A stretch of DNA of 64,000 bases, from positions 620,001-684,000 of the forward strand of contig NZ_JAMQON010000001.1 of the NCBI RefSeq assembly GCF_031624395.1, given 5' to 3'. Positions within the stretch are counted from its first letter, which is position 1. Each line of letters opens with the position of its first letter. The notes under the pieces were generated by a model that was not told where the DNA came from, did not search any database, and saw nothing but the letters and a program-made list of their open reading frames with translations. The stretch comes from Halomicroarcula saliterrae. GTDB lineage: Archaea; Halobacteriota; Halobacteria; Halobacteriales; Haloarculaceae. Position numbers and translations under genes: made by a program. Positions 16,717 through 25,021 of the stretch are shown in pieces.

Positions 16717-16788
16717 CCCGGTCGGCGCGGCTGCGCGGGCCCTATCCGAGCGCAGCGAGGATATCCCGCACAGCCGCGCCGACCGGGT
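16717..16788. repeat. Long inverted repeat, 23-bp arms
   Basis: The arm at 16717-16739 matches the reverse complement of 16766-16788 at 22 of 23 bases. The loop contains a second, smaller inverted repeat (TATCC...GGATA), so the whole 72 bases can fold into one extended hairpin. Confidence 0.85.
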
Positions 16789-16917
16789 GAGGGCTTCCGG
16801 GGGCACGGTATGAGCATCTGTGTGGCCAGTAGTAACTAGTCTGTCCGAGCGGGTGAGGGCTTCCAGAGTCCCAGTGTGAGCAGATGTGTGACCGAGAGTA
16901 ACGAGCCGTCGGAACCG
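16786..16917. repeat. Direct repeat, two 66-bp units
   Basis: Units 16786-16851 and 16852-16917 both begin GGGTGAGGGCTTCC and align at about 42 of the first 55 bases by my count. The second unit ends about 75 nt before aglJ, so the repeat sits in the aglJ upstream region. Confidence 0.7.
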
Positions 16918-16992
16918 TCGTCCCATTCGGTACACACGATTGGGAGCCGCGGACCCGCATTTATTTGGGTCCGCGTGGCAGACGTTCGGACA

Positions 16993-17988
16993 ATGGCCGA
17001 CCGTGACGATGTCTGCGTGTTGCTGCCCGCCTACAACGAGGCCGAAACTATCGAGTCAGTCATCGGCGGCTTCCGTGACCACGGGTTCGAGAACGTCCTC
17101 GTCGTCGACGGCGGGTCGACCGACGACACGTACGACCTCGCCGAGAGGGCCGGTGCGCGGGTCTTCGAGCAGACCGGCGAGGGGAAGGGACAGGCCATCC
17201 GCGAGGCCGTCGAGCGGTACGTCGACGCGCCGTTCGTGCTGATGGCCGACGCCGACGAGACCTACCGGGCGTCGGACGCCGACCGGATGCTCGAACCGCT
17301 GTTCGAGGGGCGGGCCGAACACGTCATCGGCGACCGGTTCGCCGACATGAAACCCGGCGCGATGACGCGGCTCAACCGCGTCGGCAACCGGGTCATCAAC
17401 GGGGCGTTCTCGTTCATCCACGGCCACGACTACGCCGACATCCTCTCGGGCTACCGCGCGTTCACGCGGGAGTCGTTCCTGCGGCTCGCGCTCTCGGCGG
17501 AGGGGTTCGGCATCGAGACGGAGATGGCCGTCGAGTGCGTCAAACACGGCGTCCGCACGGTCGTCGTCCCGATCACGTACGAACCCCGACCCGACGAGTC
17601 AGAGACGAACCTCCGGCCGGTTCGGGACGGCGGGCTCATCCTCGTGACGCTGTACCGGATGGCGAAGACGAACAACCCGCTCTTTTACTTCGGCAGCGTC
17701 GGGTTCGGGACCATCGCGATGGGGGTCACGCTGGGCGTCTACGTCCTCTACGACTGGTTCGCAAACAGCATCTCCCACGACGTCATCGCGACGGTCGGCG
17801 GTATCGCTATCGTGCTCGGTATCCAGCTGCTGATGTTCGGCGTCCTCTCGGACATGATAGTGACGGTCAACCGGGAGCAGACTCAGCAGCTCGAAAACAT
17901 CGCGAGCCGGCTGAACGACCAGCAGCGGCCGACCTCCGACGCGGTCGAGGAGGCCGACGCCCCGTCGCCCGAGAACCGCCAGGACTGA
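16993..17988 (+). CDS. aglJ: Polyprenyl-phosphate sugar synthase AglJ (GT2)
   Basis: AglJ charges dolichol phosphate with the first sugar of the N-glycan. Residues 1-225 form the GT2 domain: VCVLLPAYNEAETIESVI, VVDGGSTDDT, VLMADADETY, VIGDRFADM, ILSGYRAFTRESF. Two membrane helices follow (about residues 235-285). The block VRDGG(L)ILVTLYRMAKTNNPLFYFGS and QLLMFGVLSDMIVTVNREQT are hallmarks I recognise from haloarchaeal AglJ. ATG 16993 is preferred to the upstream reading from 16876, which runs through the repeat region. It is convergent with a sulfatase-like gene two bases away. Confidence 0.88.
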   Translation: MADRDDVCVLLPAYNEAETIESVIGGFRDHGFENVLVVDGGSTDDTYDLAERAGARVFEQTGEGKGQAIREAVERYVDAPFVLMADADETYRASDADRMLEPLFEGRAEHVIGDRFADMKPGAMTRLNRVGNRVINGAFSFIHGHDYADILSGYRAFTRESFLRLALSAEGFGIETEMAVECVKHGVRTVVVPITYEPRPDESETNLRPVRDGGLILVTLYRMAKTNNPLFYFGSVGFGTIAMGVTLGVYVLYDWFANSISHDVIATVGGIAIVLGIQLLMFGVLSDMIVTVNREQTQQLENIASRLNDQQRPTSDAVEEADAPSPENRQD

Positions 17989-17989
17989 G

Positions 17990-19333
17990 CTACTTGTACC
18001 CCAGCTGTTCGAGGCGGTCCTCGACGACGCCGGCCACCTCGGTCTCGCCGGCCTCCGCCGACGGCCACGGTGGGACGTTCGCGGTCAGTAGCTCGTGTTC
18101 TTCGAGGGGCAGTTCGACGACCGTCTCGTCGGGCAGCTCGTAGCCGACCTCGACGCCGTGGCCCTGCGACGCGATGAGCTTGTAGTCGCCGTGGTAGACG
18201 GCCTTCTTCTCGTGACCGTCGAGGCTCCCCTCGGTGAACATGAGCCGGTCCGACGGCGGCGTCTCGGTCAGTGAGTGGCCGGCGGCCGCGTCGAACTCGA
18301 TGCCGGTCACGTCGGCGAACGTGGCCGGGAGGTCGACGAGCGAGATGGGGCCGTCGAGCGGCCAGTCGGCGTTCGTCAGCAGCGGGACGCGGGCGACGGC
18401 CTCGTAGGGCGCGCCGCCGTGGTCGACACAGCCCGACCCGTCGAAGTGCTCGACGTCGAAGGCGACGTGTTCCCAGTGGGCCTCGCCGTGGTCGGCGGTG
18501 ACGACCAGCAGCGGGTCGTCGAGGGTCGATTCCAGCCCCTCGTCGAACCGTTCGATGGCGTCGTCGACGTAGTCCACGGACGCCCGGTAGAGGCGCTGTC
18601 GGTGGTCCCGGTAGCGCTGACACGCGCCCGTACAGTCCGTCTCGGTCTTGTACTCCCAGGTTGCCAGCCCCTCGATAGCGGTGTCGACGTCGTACTTCTC
18701 GACGTACTCCGCGGGCGGGTCCAGCGGGATGTGGGGGTCCGCGAGGTGGAGGAAGGCGAAGGTGCGCTCGCGGCCGCTGACCCACTCCAGATAGTCGGAG
18801 AGCACGTCGTCGGCGTCGGAGCTGAAGTTGTGGTAGAGCCGGTGTTTGTCGAACCGGCCGGAGATGGCGACGAAGGGCGTGTCGTGGCCGAACCCGCCGT
18901 AGGTCTCGTAGCCCGCGCCGGCGAGGGCCTCGGTGATGGTCACCCGGTCGTCGTCCATCCGTGGTGGGAGCCTGATACCGTCGGAGTCGTCGGGCTCGTC
19001 CGTCTGGCGCATCCCGCCGTGTTCGTGGGGGTAGACGCCGGCGAGCATCGACGAGACCGCGGGGAAGGTCCACGAGCCGGGCGTCGTCGCCGTGGTGCGG
19101 TTGAGGCCGGCGAGGAACGGCGTCGTCTCGTCGTCGACGTAGTCCGCGCGCAGGGCGTCGACGACGAGACAGACGATGTGGTCGGGCGCCGTGTCGGCCG
19201 CCGAGCGGTTCGGGAGGCTCTTGCCGGCGAACTGTTTGTCCGCCTGCCGCATCTGATAGTAGTCGTACGGGAGCGCGAGCGCCCGCTTTGCCGAGGGAGG
19301 GAGCGTGTTGATGAGCCGCCGCTTGATACCCAT
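17990..19333 (-). CDS. Sulfatase-like protein (Thr/Ser nucleophile type)
   Basis: A 447-residue sulfatase-fold protein with IVCLVVDALRADYV, TPGSWTFPAVSSMLAGVYPHEHG, LADPHIPLDPP, VVTADHGEAHWEH and the shared tail LEQLGYK. The canonical Cys of CxPxR is replaced by SWTFP, so formylglycine chemistry is unlikely. It has four Cys, two of them in TDCTGACQRY, unusual for haloarchaeal cytosolic proteins. Its gene converges on aglJ, again pairing this family with N-glycosylation. Substrate unknown. Confidence 0.78.
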   Translation of the reverse strand: MGIKRRLINTLPPSAKRALALPYDYYQMRQADKQFAGKSLPNRSAADTAPDHIVCLVVDALRADYVDDETTPFLAGLNRTTATTPGSWTFPAVSSMLAGVYPHEHGGMRQTDEPDDSDGIRLPPRMDDDRVTITEALAGAGYETYGGFGHDTPFVAISGRFDKHRLYHNFSSDADDVLSDYLEWVSGRERTFAFLHLADPHIPLDPPAEYVEKYDVDTAIEGLATWEYKTETDCTGACQRYRDHRQRLYRASVDYVDDAIERFDEGLESTLDDPLLVVTADHGEAHWEHVAFDVEHFDGSGCVDHGGAPYEAVARVPLLTNADWPLDGPISLVDLPATFADVTGIEFDAAAGHSLTETPPSDRLMFTEGSLDGHEKKAVYHGDYKLIASQGHGVEVGYELPDETVVELPLEEHELLTANVPPWPSAEAGETEVAGVVEDRLEQLGYK

Positions 19334-19392
19334 AGCTGTAGATTAAAGCGGGCGCATATTGGCTCTTCGACTGTGCTACGGTGTGGCGCCTC

Positions 19393-19719
19393 TCAGAACG
19401 GCACCAGCGCCCGGAGCTGTGTCAGCAGGCTGTTCGACGTGGACTCGCGCTTGCGCTCGAAGGTGGGATGGAGCGCGTTGAACAGGTCCTGTTCGGACTC
19501 GAACCGGGTCGCCGGGGCCGCTTCCAGCGCCTCGTCGACGGTGATGCTGTGGCCCGCGGAGTTGTAGGGGACCTCGATGTGGCCCGCCTGCTCCCGTACC
19601 TCGCGGGCGGTGGCGGGGTATTCGATCGACTCCTCGCCGAGTTTGGCGTCGAGCGCCGCGATGCCGAACTCGATAGCTGTTGGCTCCTCCGTGTCGTCGG
19701 CTGGTGGCTGTACTCCCAT
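19393..19719 (-). CDS. Conserved small haloarchaeal protein (DUF5789-like)
   Basis: A 108-residue acidic protein with the pattern ALDAKLGEESIEYPATAREVREQAGHIEVPYNSAG followed by a helix, TVDEALEAAP, and SEQDLFNALHPTF. From memory this resembles the haloarchaeal DUF5789 family, in which a short alpha-beta domain is predicted. No signal peptide or membrane segment. Stands alone between the sulfatase-like gene and the HxlR regulator. Function unknown. Confidence 0.65.
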   Translation of the reverse strand: MGVQPPADDTEEPTAIEFGIAALDAKLGEESIEYPATAREVREQAGHIEVPYNSAGHSITVDEALEAAPATRFESEQDLFNALHPTFERKRESTSNSLLTQLRALVPF

Positions 19720-19762
19720 CGTCTCTGGTGTGTGTCTTCGAGGGGGAAAAGGCTACGTTCGA

Positions 19763-20110
19763 CTAGTTCTCACAGGCGGTGAGCCACTCCTCCGCCCACG
19801 CCGTGATCTCGTCGAACACCGGACAGAGCGACTCCCCTTTGGGGGTGAGCCGGTAGTACGTCGCGACCGGCGCGTCCTCCTCCAGTCGGCGCTCGACGAA
19901 CCCGGTCTCCTGGAGGTCGTCAAGAACGCGCGAGAGCGTTCGCGAACTGGCCTCGGTCGCACGTTTGAGCTCGTTGAACCGCCGCTCGCCGTTCTGGAGC
20001 TCGTGGAGCACGACGAGTCGCCACTTCGACCCGACCTGTTCGAGCGATTCGACGACCGGGCAGACCTCCGCGCTTCCCTCCGCGTCCCGTGAGAACGTCT
20101 CTGATGACAT
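19763..20110 (-). CDS. HxlR-family winged-helix regulator
   Basis: A 115-residue HxlR regulator: CPVVESLEQVGSKWRLVVLHELQNGERRFNELKRATEASSRTLSRVLDDLQETGFVERR, then TYYRLTPKGESL. Such proteins act as dimers, often responding to redox or quinone-like stress through the N-terminal Cys (here the Cys of CPVVE). ATG 20110 matches the family start; a longer frame to 20323 runs back through the promoter. A perfect palindrome at 20153-20168 sits next to its TATA-like box, suggesting autoregulation and control of the divergent DoxX gene. Confidence 0.85.
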   Translation of the reverse strand: MSSETFSRDAEGSAEVCPVVESLEQVGSKWRLVVLHELQNGERRFNELKRATEASSRTLSRVLDDLQETGFVERRLEEDAPVATYYRLTPKGESLCPVFDEITAWAEEWLTACEN

Positions 20111-20143
20111 CGGTGTGACCTGGTATCTCCTATGTCCGGGAAG

Positions 20144-20151
20144 CGATAAAT
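20144..20151 (-). promoter_or_regulatory. TATA-like box of the HxlR gene
   Basis: Read on the minus strand this is TATTTATC, about 34 nt upstream of the ATG at 20110 and directly beside the palindrome at 20153-20168, so a bound regulator would block TBP/TFB. Confidence 0.5.
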
Positions 20152-20152
20152 A

Positions 20153-20168
20153 GGTTCGCATGCGAACC
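20153..20168. promoter_or_regulatory. Perfect 16-bp palindrome, candidate HxlR operator
   Basis: GGTTCGCATGCGAACC is identical on both strands. It lies in the region between the divergent HxlR and DoxX genes, abutting the HxlR TATA-like element at the BRE side. A dimeric winged-helix protein would fit such a site. Confidence 0.6.
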
Positions 20169-20246
20169 AAGTAACGTAATGATACCACAATCCGTGGCTC
20201 ACGCGAACCGACGCACCACTGCCCTTTCGACGGAGGTGACGGCCTG

Positions 20247-20666
20247 ATGGCCTTCGAGACCGCCGGAGCCGCCGAGCTGTTCCTGCTTGCCCGCGTCCTC
20301 TTCGGCGGCGTTCTGGCCTTCACGGGACTGAACCACTTCCTGAGTCCCGAGGGGATGATTCCCTACGCGGAGGCCAAGGGGCTGCCGGCGCCCGCCGCGT
20401 CGGTGTACGGTAGCGGCGGGCTGCTCGTCGTCAGCGGGCTCTTGCTCATCGTCGGCGCGTACCCGGTCGTCGCGGCCGGCGCGCTGGCGACTTTCCTGCT
20501 GGTTTCGGCGGTCACCATGCACGACTTCTGGGCCGCGCCCGAGGACCAGCAGCAAGACGAGATGACCCAGTTCCTGAAGAACGTCGCGATGGCGGGCGGC
20601 GCCGTCGCGCTGCTCGCCGTCGCGGGGACGGCCTGGCCCTACAGTCTCGGGCTCTCCGTCGTCTGA
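20247..20666 (+). CDS. DoxX-family membrane protein
   Basis: A 139-residue protein with four hydrophobic segments and the DoxX pattern ARVLFGGVLAFTGLNHFLSPEGMIPYAEAKGLPAPA, then SGGLLVVSGLLLIVGAYP and AVTMHDFWAAP. DoxX proteins are linked to quinone or thiosulfate redox chemistry and stress. Divergent from the HxlR gene with the palindrome between them, a common regulator-target pairing. Confidence 0.85.
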   Translation: MAFETAGAAELFLLARVLFGGVLAFTGLNHFLSPEGMIPYAEAKGLPAPAASVYGSGGLLVVSGLLLIVGAYPVVAAGALATFLLVSAVTMHDFWAAPEDQQQDEMTQFLKNVAMAGGAVALLAVAGTAWPYSLGLSVV

Positions 20667-20712
20667 GGCGCGGTCGCCAATTTCAAACCCCCCGGCCCCG
20701 ATGTTGAGTTGA

Positions 20713-22350
20713 ATGTTCCAGTCGTCGCTGGTGCCGCCGCTCGCCGCCGTGCCCGTCCGCCAGCTGGTCGTCGTCCTCGCCGTGCTCGCGGTGGGGGTCG
20801 CCGCCCGGCGCCTCGTCGGTGACCGCCTCGCCGCGCCGCTTCGCCGACGCCTCTTGCTCGGGGTCCCGTGGGGGACGCTGCTGACGGCGGCCGGGGTGCT
20901 GGCGATATACCTCTTCGTCCAGCGTGCGTTCTGGCACGCGGACCTGCTCGTGATACCGTTCCGGACGTGGTCGTACTTCTACCCGGTCGGGATGCTCATG
21001 GGCCCGTTCACTCACGGGAGTGTAAGCCACGTCACCGGCAATCTCATGGGGACGCTCGTCTACGGCACCGTCGTCGAGTACGTCTGGGGGCACTATCCCC
21101 AGCGACGGGGCGAGTCGTCGTTCGGGTCGCTCCGGACGAACCCGTTCGCCCGGATACTGGCCGTCCCGGTCGTGATGGTCGTCGTCGGCGTCTTTACCGG
21201 CGTGTTCGCGCTGGGGCCCATCGTCGGCTTTTCGGGCGTGGTGTTCGCACTGGCCGGCTTCGCGCTGGTGACGCGACCGTACCTGTTTCTGGGCGGGCTC
21301 CTCTCGAGTCAGGTCCTGGGGCTGGTCTACCGGGCGATTCTCTCGCCCGAGCCGACCGTCGGGGGGAGTATCCAGTACGTCACCCCCCCGTGGGCCAACA
21401 TCGCTATCCAGGGCCACGCTATCGGTCTGCTGGCCGGCGTCTTCCTCGGCACGATACTGCTGTACGTCCGGAGCGAGCGGCCCGACCCCTCGAAGGTGTT
21501 TTTCGCCACGCTGGTCTTCGCCGTGGTGCAGGGGCTCTGGGCGGTGTACCTCCCGCTTGGCGGCGGTCGGTACACGCTGTTTCGCTGGCTGGGGACGGCG
21601 CTCGTGTTCTTGCTCGCCCTGCTGGTCGCCGCCGCGACGATATACACCGACAGACGGGCGCTCCCCGACTTCGACGGCGGGTGGCCCTCGGTGGCGGGCT
21701 TCGCGCTGCTGGTCGCACTCGCCGCGCTCTGTCTCGGGTCGGTCCCGATAAACAGCGCGATGCTCGACGACGGCGACCTGCCGGAAGACGGCGTTCAGGT
21801 CCGCGATTACGTCGTCACGTACGAGGAAGACGTGCGGAACGCCTATTTCGACAGCATGCCGCTCCCGCAGACGGCCCCGTCTAACGTCACCGAGAGCGGC
21901 GTCGTCGTGGCCAGCGCCGACCGCGAGATATGGTGGGTCGCCGTCAGTCGGACACAGCTAGCGGTCAACGGGCGAGCGACCGTCGTCCTCGGCGGGCTGG
22001 ACTGGCGCGAGCCGGTCGCCGTCAACCGGACCGGCTGGTCGGTCTCGGGCAACGACAGCGTCTACAGCGTCGCTCTGACACCTGCGGGCCGACAGCCCGA
22101 AACCGTCTACCAGTCGTCGCCGTCGACCGTCGACGGGACCCTCGCCGGGCGGAACGTCACCCTCCGGCCGGTCGGTAGCGGCTTCGAGGTCGCGGTCCGA
22201 GAGAACGGGAGCGTCGTCGACAGGGGGCCGGTGCCGGCGAACCTCTCGACCCGGCGTATCGGCGGGCTCACCTTCGAGCGCAACCGCTCGCGGCTGTACG
22301 CGGGGACGAACGACACGCGACTCGTCGTCGCGAGAGCGCAGGGCGCCTGA
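20713..22350 (+). CDS. Rhomboid-type intramembrane protease with sequon-rich C-terminal domain
   Basis: A 545-residue membrane protein. The rhomboid core has FTHGSVSHVTGNLMG (His101, His106, Asn110), GFSG with catalytic Ser174, and GHAIGLLAG with His235, all in place. More hydrophobic segments follow to about residue 345. Residues 350-545 are a soluble domain that contains eight Asn-x-Ser/Thr sequons by my count (NVT, NRT, NDS, NVT, NGS, NLS, NRS, NDT), so it is probably extracellular and N-glycosylated. ATG 20713 is used because the earlier ATG at 20701 stops at once. It follows the DoxX gene by 46 bp. Confidence 0.85.
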   Translation: MFQSSLVPPLAAVPVRQLVVVLAVLAVGVAARRLVGDRLAAPLRRRLLLGVPWGTLLTAAGVLAIYLFVQRAFWHADLLVIPFRTWSYFYPVGMLMGPFTHGSVSHVTGNLMGTLVYGTVVEYVWGHYPQRRGESSFGSLRTNPFARILAVPVVMVVVGVFTGVFALGPIVGFSGVVFALAGFALVTRPYLFLGGLLSSQVLGLVYRAILSPEPTVGGSIQYVTPPWANIAIQGHAIGLLAGVFLGTILLYVRSERPDPSKVFFATLVFAVVQGLWAVYLPLGGGRYTLFRWLGTALVFLLALLVAAATIYTDRRALPDFDGGWPSVAGFALLVALAALCLGSVPINSAMLDDGDLPEDGVQVRDYVVTYEEDVRNAYFDSMPLPQTAPSNVTESGVVVASADREIWWVAVSRTQLAVNGRATVVLGGLDWREPVAVNRTGWSVSGNDSVYSVALTPAGRQPETVYQSSPSTVDGTLAGRNVTLRPVGSGFEVAVRENGSVVDRGPVPANLSTRRIGGLTFERNRSRLYAGTNDTRLVVARAQGA

Positions 22351-22358
22351 GCCCGGGG

Positions 22359-22985
22359 TCAGTGCCACTCGATGCGATACAGTTCGGCCGTGATACTCCG
22401 GCGTTCCTCGTCGTGGAACTCGAACTGGTGTGGCAGGTCGAACTCGGCGGCGAACCCGTGGGTCACGTCGCCGTCGTTGTCGGCCGCGAACGACTCGACG
22501 AAGTCGCCGCTGCCCTCGTTGTGCAGCGAGTAGGAGACGCTCGATATCTCCGCGGCGGTCGCCAGAAATCGCCGGTCGGCGTGTTCGTTGCCCGACTGGG
22601 CGCCAAAGGGCGGGTTCATCACGACTGTCGTCTCCGCGATCGGCGGACACACCGGCGCCCGCGTCGCGTCGGCGCGGACCCACGAGACCGAGGTGGTCGA
22701 CCCCACCTTCCGCTCGTTCGCCCGGGCCGTCGACAGCGGCCCCGGGTCGATGTCCACGCCCACGACCGTCTCGGGGCCACGCAGGGCCGCCGCGAGCGAG
22801 AGCATCCCGGTCCCACACCCCAGGTCGATGACCGTCCGGTCCTGTACGTCCCCTTCCAGGTCGGCTCTGTGGACCAGATGGGCCGCCAGCTCCGGTGGCG
22901 TCCGGTACTGTTCGAGGTCGGCCCGGGGGTCGGCGAACCCGGCGACGACACCGAGTTGCTGGGCGAGAGCGCTCTTTGTCGGCAT
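22359..22985 (-). CDS. METTL5-like SAM-dependent methyltransferase
   Basis: A 208-residue Class I methyltransferase: KSALAQQLGVVAGFADPRADLEQYRTPPELAAHL, SAM motif I VIDLGCGTGMLSLAAAL, VVGVDIDP, and the catalytic NPPFGAQ motif of N6-adenine methyltransferases. Archaeal relatives of METTL5 modify rRNA. ATG 22985 gives the family N-terminus MPTKSALAQQL; reading further upstream enters the histidine kinase gene. Probably downstream in a unit with that kinase, 50 bp apart. Confidence 0.85.
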   Translation of the reverse strand: MPTKSALAQQLGVVAGFADPRADLEQYRTPPELAAHLVHRADLEGDVQDRTVIDLGCGTGMLSLAAALRGPETVVGVDIDPGPLSTARANERKVGSTTSVSWVRADATRAPVCPPIAETTVVMNPPFGAQSGNEHADRRFLATAAEISSVSYSLHNEGSGDFVESFAADNDGDVTHGFAAEFDLPHQFEFHDEERRSITAELYRIEWH

Positions 22986-23035
22986 CAGAAGTAATACATC
23001 CGAATCATGTAAAAATGTTTGGAAATGCCTGATGG

Positions 23036-24958
23036 TTATCTCACGCGCGGAAGCTCGACGACGAACTCGGCCCCGCCGCTGTCGCTCTCCTGTGCCCGGA
23101 TACGCCCGCCGTAGCTCGCGACCATCGCGTCGACGAAGTAGAGCCCGAAGCCGGTCCCGCCCGAGTCGCTGCCCTTCTTGCCGCGCTCGAAGATGTCCTC
23201 CCGAACTGACTGTGCGATGCCCGGACCGTCGTCCGCGATTCGGACCGTCACGGTTTCCTCGTCCACCGTGACATCTACACTGATAGCGACGGTGTCGCCG
23301 TCTCCCGACCGACCGTGCTCTACGGCGTTGGTGAGGATGTTGCCGAACACGTCGTGCAGCAGGTCGTCCGCGGTCACGACGGCGTCGCTGTGGACCGAGA
23401 TGTCGACGGTCACCCCGGCGTCCATCGACGCCGCCCGCTGGGCGGCCGACTCGATGACCGGTGCCAGTTTCACCGGCTTCGTCTCCGCCGCGCCGTCGTC
23501 GGCCAGCCGGTGCAACACCGACCGGACCTTCCGCGTGAGTTCGGTGATGTCGTCGCTCCACTCGACGATGGTCTCGGCGTACCGCCGCTGGTCGCCCTCT
23601 AGCTCCTGTGACAGCAGGTCACCACGGGCTCTGATGACGTTCATCCCGTTGAGGATGTCGTGTCGGAGGATACTGTTGAAAAACTCCATCTGCTCGCGGC
23701 GCCGCTGGAGCGCTTCGTTGGACGCCTCCAACTGTGCCCGCTGGGCTTCGAGCGTCGTTTCCCGGGCCACACGGTCCAGTGCGGCGATCGCGGTACTGGA
23801 GAGAATCTCCAGCAGCCGCCGGTCGGGCCCCTCGAAGGGCTCGACGGCCGTCGAGCCGACACACAGCAACCCGTGGTCGCCGAGCGGGAGACACAGCAGC
23901 GTCCCCAGCGGAAGGCCGGACGCCGCCGGGCACGCCAGCTCGCCGTAGTCCTCGATGACGACCGGTGTCCCGGCGTCGAAGATGGCCTTCTCGTCGGACC
24001 CCGGCCCTATCTCGGGGAGGTCCTTGGCGATTTCCACGCCGGCCAAGTCGGTCGCCGTCTCCGTGGCCCCGATGGGTGAGAGGACGTCCGTGTCGGCGTC
24101 GTAGGACCACATCGCCGCTATCGGGCGGTCGATGATTCGCTTGGCGATGTCACAGACCCGCTCGGCGACCGCCGCCTCGGTGTGCGTGTACAGCAGGTCG
24201 TTCGTGGCCTCGCTGAGGGCGCCGACGCGTTCCTCGCGGCGTTTCAGCTCGGTGATGTTGCGCGCCACGCCGACGACCTGAACGAGCTCCCCGTCGTCGA
24301 AGACGGGCTGGTACCAGGTCTCGAACACCAGGTCGTCGATCGGCTGTGTCACCCGTATCTCCTCGCCGGAGAGCGCCCGCTCGGCGGCCTCGACGATATC
24401 CGGATACCCCGCGTACACGTCGAACAGCGACTGGCCGACAATCTCGCCTTGCTCCTGTCCGAGACTCTCCAGGCCTTTGCCGGCCGACCGCGTGAAGACG
24501 CCGTCCGGGTCGAGGGTGAACACGACGACCGGGAGGTTGTCGACCATCGTCCGTATCTGCTCGTCCCACTGTGCGTGCTCGCGCTCGCGCGCTCGCTGGT
24601 CCGAGCGGTCCCGGAGGAAGGCGACGACTCGCTCCGTGCCGTCGACGCTGATCCGCTTGAGCCTGACGTCGACTGAGAGCCGCTGGCCCTCGGGACCGAC
24701 GAGCTCCCACTCCGTGCAGTGTTCACCGTCGGCGACCGCCCGCTGGAGAGCCGACATCGCCCCTTCGGTGGCGGTCGCCGCCGAGCTGACGTCGCCGATG
24801 TCCGTCCCGAGCAGCTGTTCGCGGTCGAGTCCGACGAGGGCGCAGGCCGCCGGGTTCGCGTCCAGAACCCGGCCCGTCTCGGGGTCGTGTACCATGACCG
24901 GCTCCGGAGACGCGTCGAAGATAGCCCCGTAGAGGCGGTCGTCGATATCGGCGGTCAT
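23036..24958 (-). CDS. PAS-PAS-GAF sensor histidine kinase
   Basis: A 640-residue haloarchaeal kinase with no membrane segment. It has PAS domains at about 10-125 and 135-255, a GAF domain at about 265-410, then a dimerisation helix with phospho-acceptor His433 in SILRHDILNGMNV. The ATPase domain has N-box FGNILTNAVEHG, IADDGPGI and GGTGFGLYFV. Cytosolic sensing is implied. No response regulator gene is adjacent, which is common in haloarchaea. ATG 24958 is used. Confidence 0.9.
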   Translation of the reverse strand: MTADIDDRLYGAIFDASPEPVMVHDPETGRVLDANPAACALVGLDREQLLGTDIGDVSSAATATEGAMSALQRAVADGEHCTEWELVGPEGQRLSVDVRLKRISVDGTERVVAFLRDRSDQRAREREHAQWDEQIRTMVDNLPVVVFTLDPDGVFTRSAGKGLESLGQEQGEIVGQSLFDVYAGYPDIVEAAERALSGEEIRVTQPIDDLVFETWYQPVFDDGELVQVVGVARNITELKRREERVGALSEATNDLLYTHTEAAVAERVCDIAKRIIDRPIAAMWSYDADTDVLSPIGATETATDLAGVEIAKDLPEIGPGSDEKAIFDAGTPVVIEDYGELACPAASGLPLGTLLCLPLGDHGLLCVGSTAVEPFEGPDRRLLEILSSTAIAALDRVARETTLEAQRAQLEASNEALQRRREQMEFFNSILRHDILNGMNVIRARGDLLSQELEGDQRRYAETIVEWSDDITELTRKVRSVLHRLADDGAAETKPVKLAPVIESAAQRAASMDAGVTVDISVHSDAVVTADDLLHDVFGNILTNAVEHGRSGDGDTVAISVDVTVDEETVTVRIADDGPGIAQSVREDIFERGKKGSDSGGTGFGLYFVDAMVASYGGRIRAQESDSGGAEFVVELPRVR

Positions 24959-25021
24959 ACTGGGATGTCAGCGACGACTCACAAGTCAGTGTCCCTGTAG
25001 TTCTCAGCGACGAGAACGGTG

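Larger units (their letters stand above)
16228..16992. other. Gene-free stretch rich in inverted and direct repeats
   Basis: No convincing gene is present in these 765 bases. The stretch holds four strong inverted repeats (16439-16495, 16582-16603, 16638-16656, 16717-16788), a 66-bp-period direct repeat (16786-16917), and two diverged direct-repeat pairs: ATACCTCGCTTCGCTC at 16310 and 16456, and GAAAGCCCTCG at 16365 and 16422. No tRNA arms or transposase remnants are seen. It may be a decayed mobile element or encode structured RNA. The aglJ promoter lies at its right end, with TTTATTT near 16959. Confidence 0.7.

Noticed and set aside
16228-16992. Possible CRISPR array or tRNA cluster in the repeat-rich gap
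   Set aside because: Repeats are few, unequal and mostly inverted, with no regular spacers; no cloverleaf or T-loop sequence could be found.
22986-23561. N-terminal extension of the METTL5-like gene
   Set aside because: It runs into the histidine kinase gene in a different frame and does not resemble the family.
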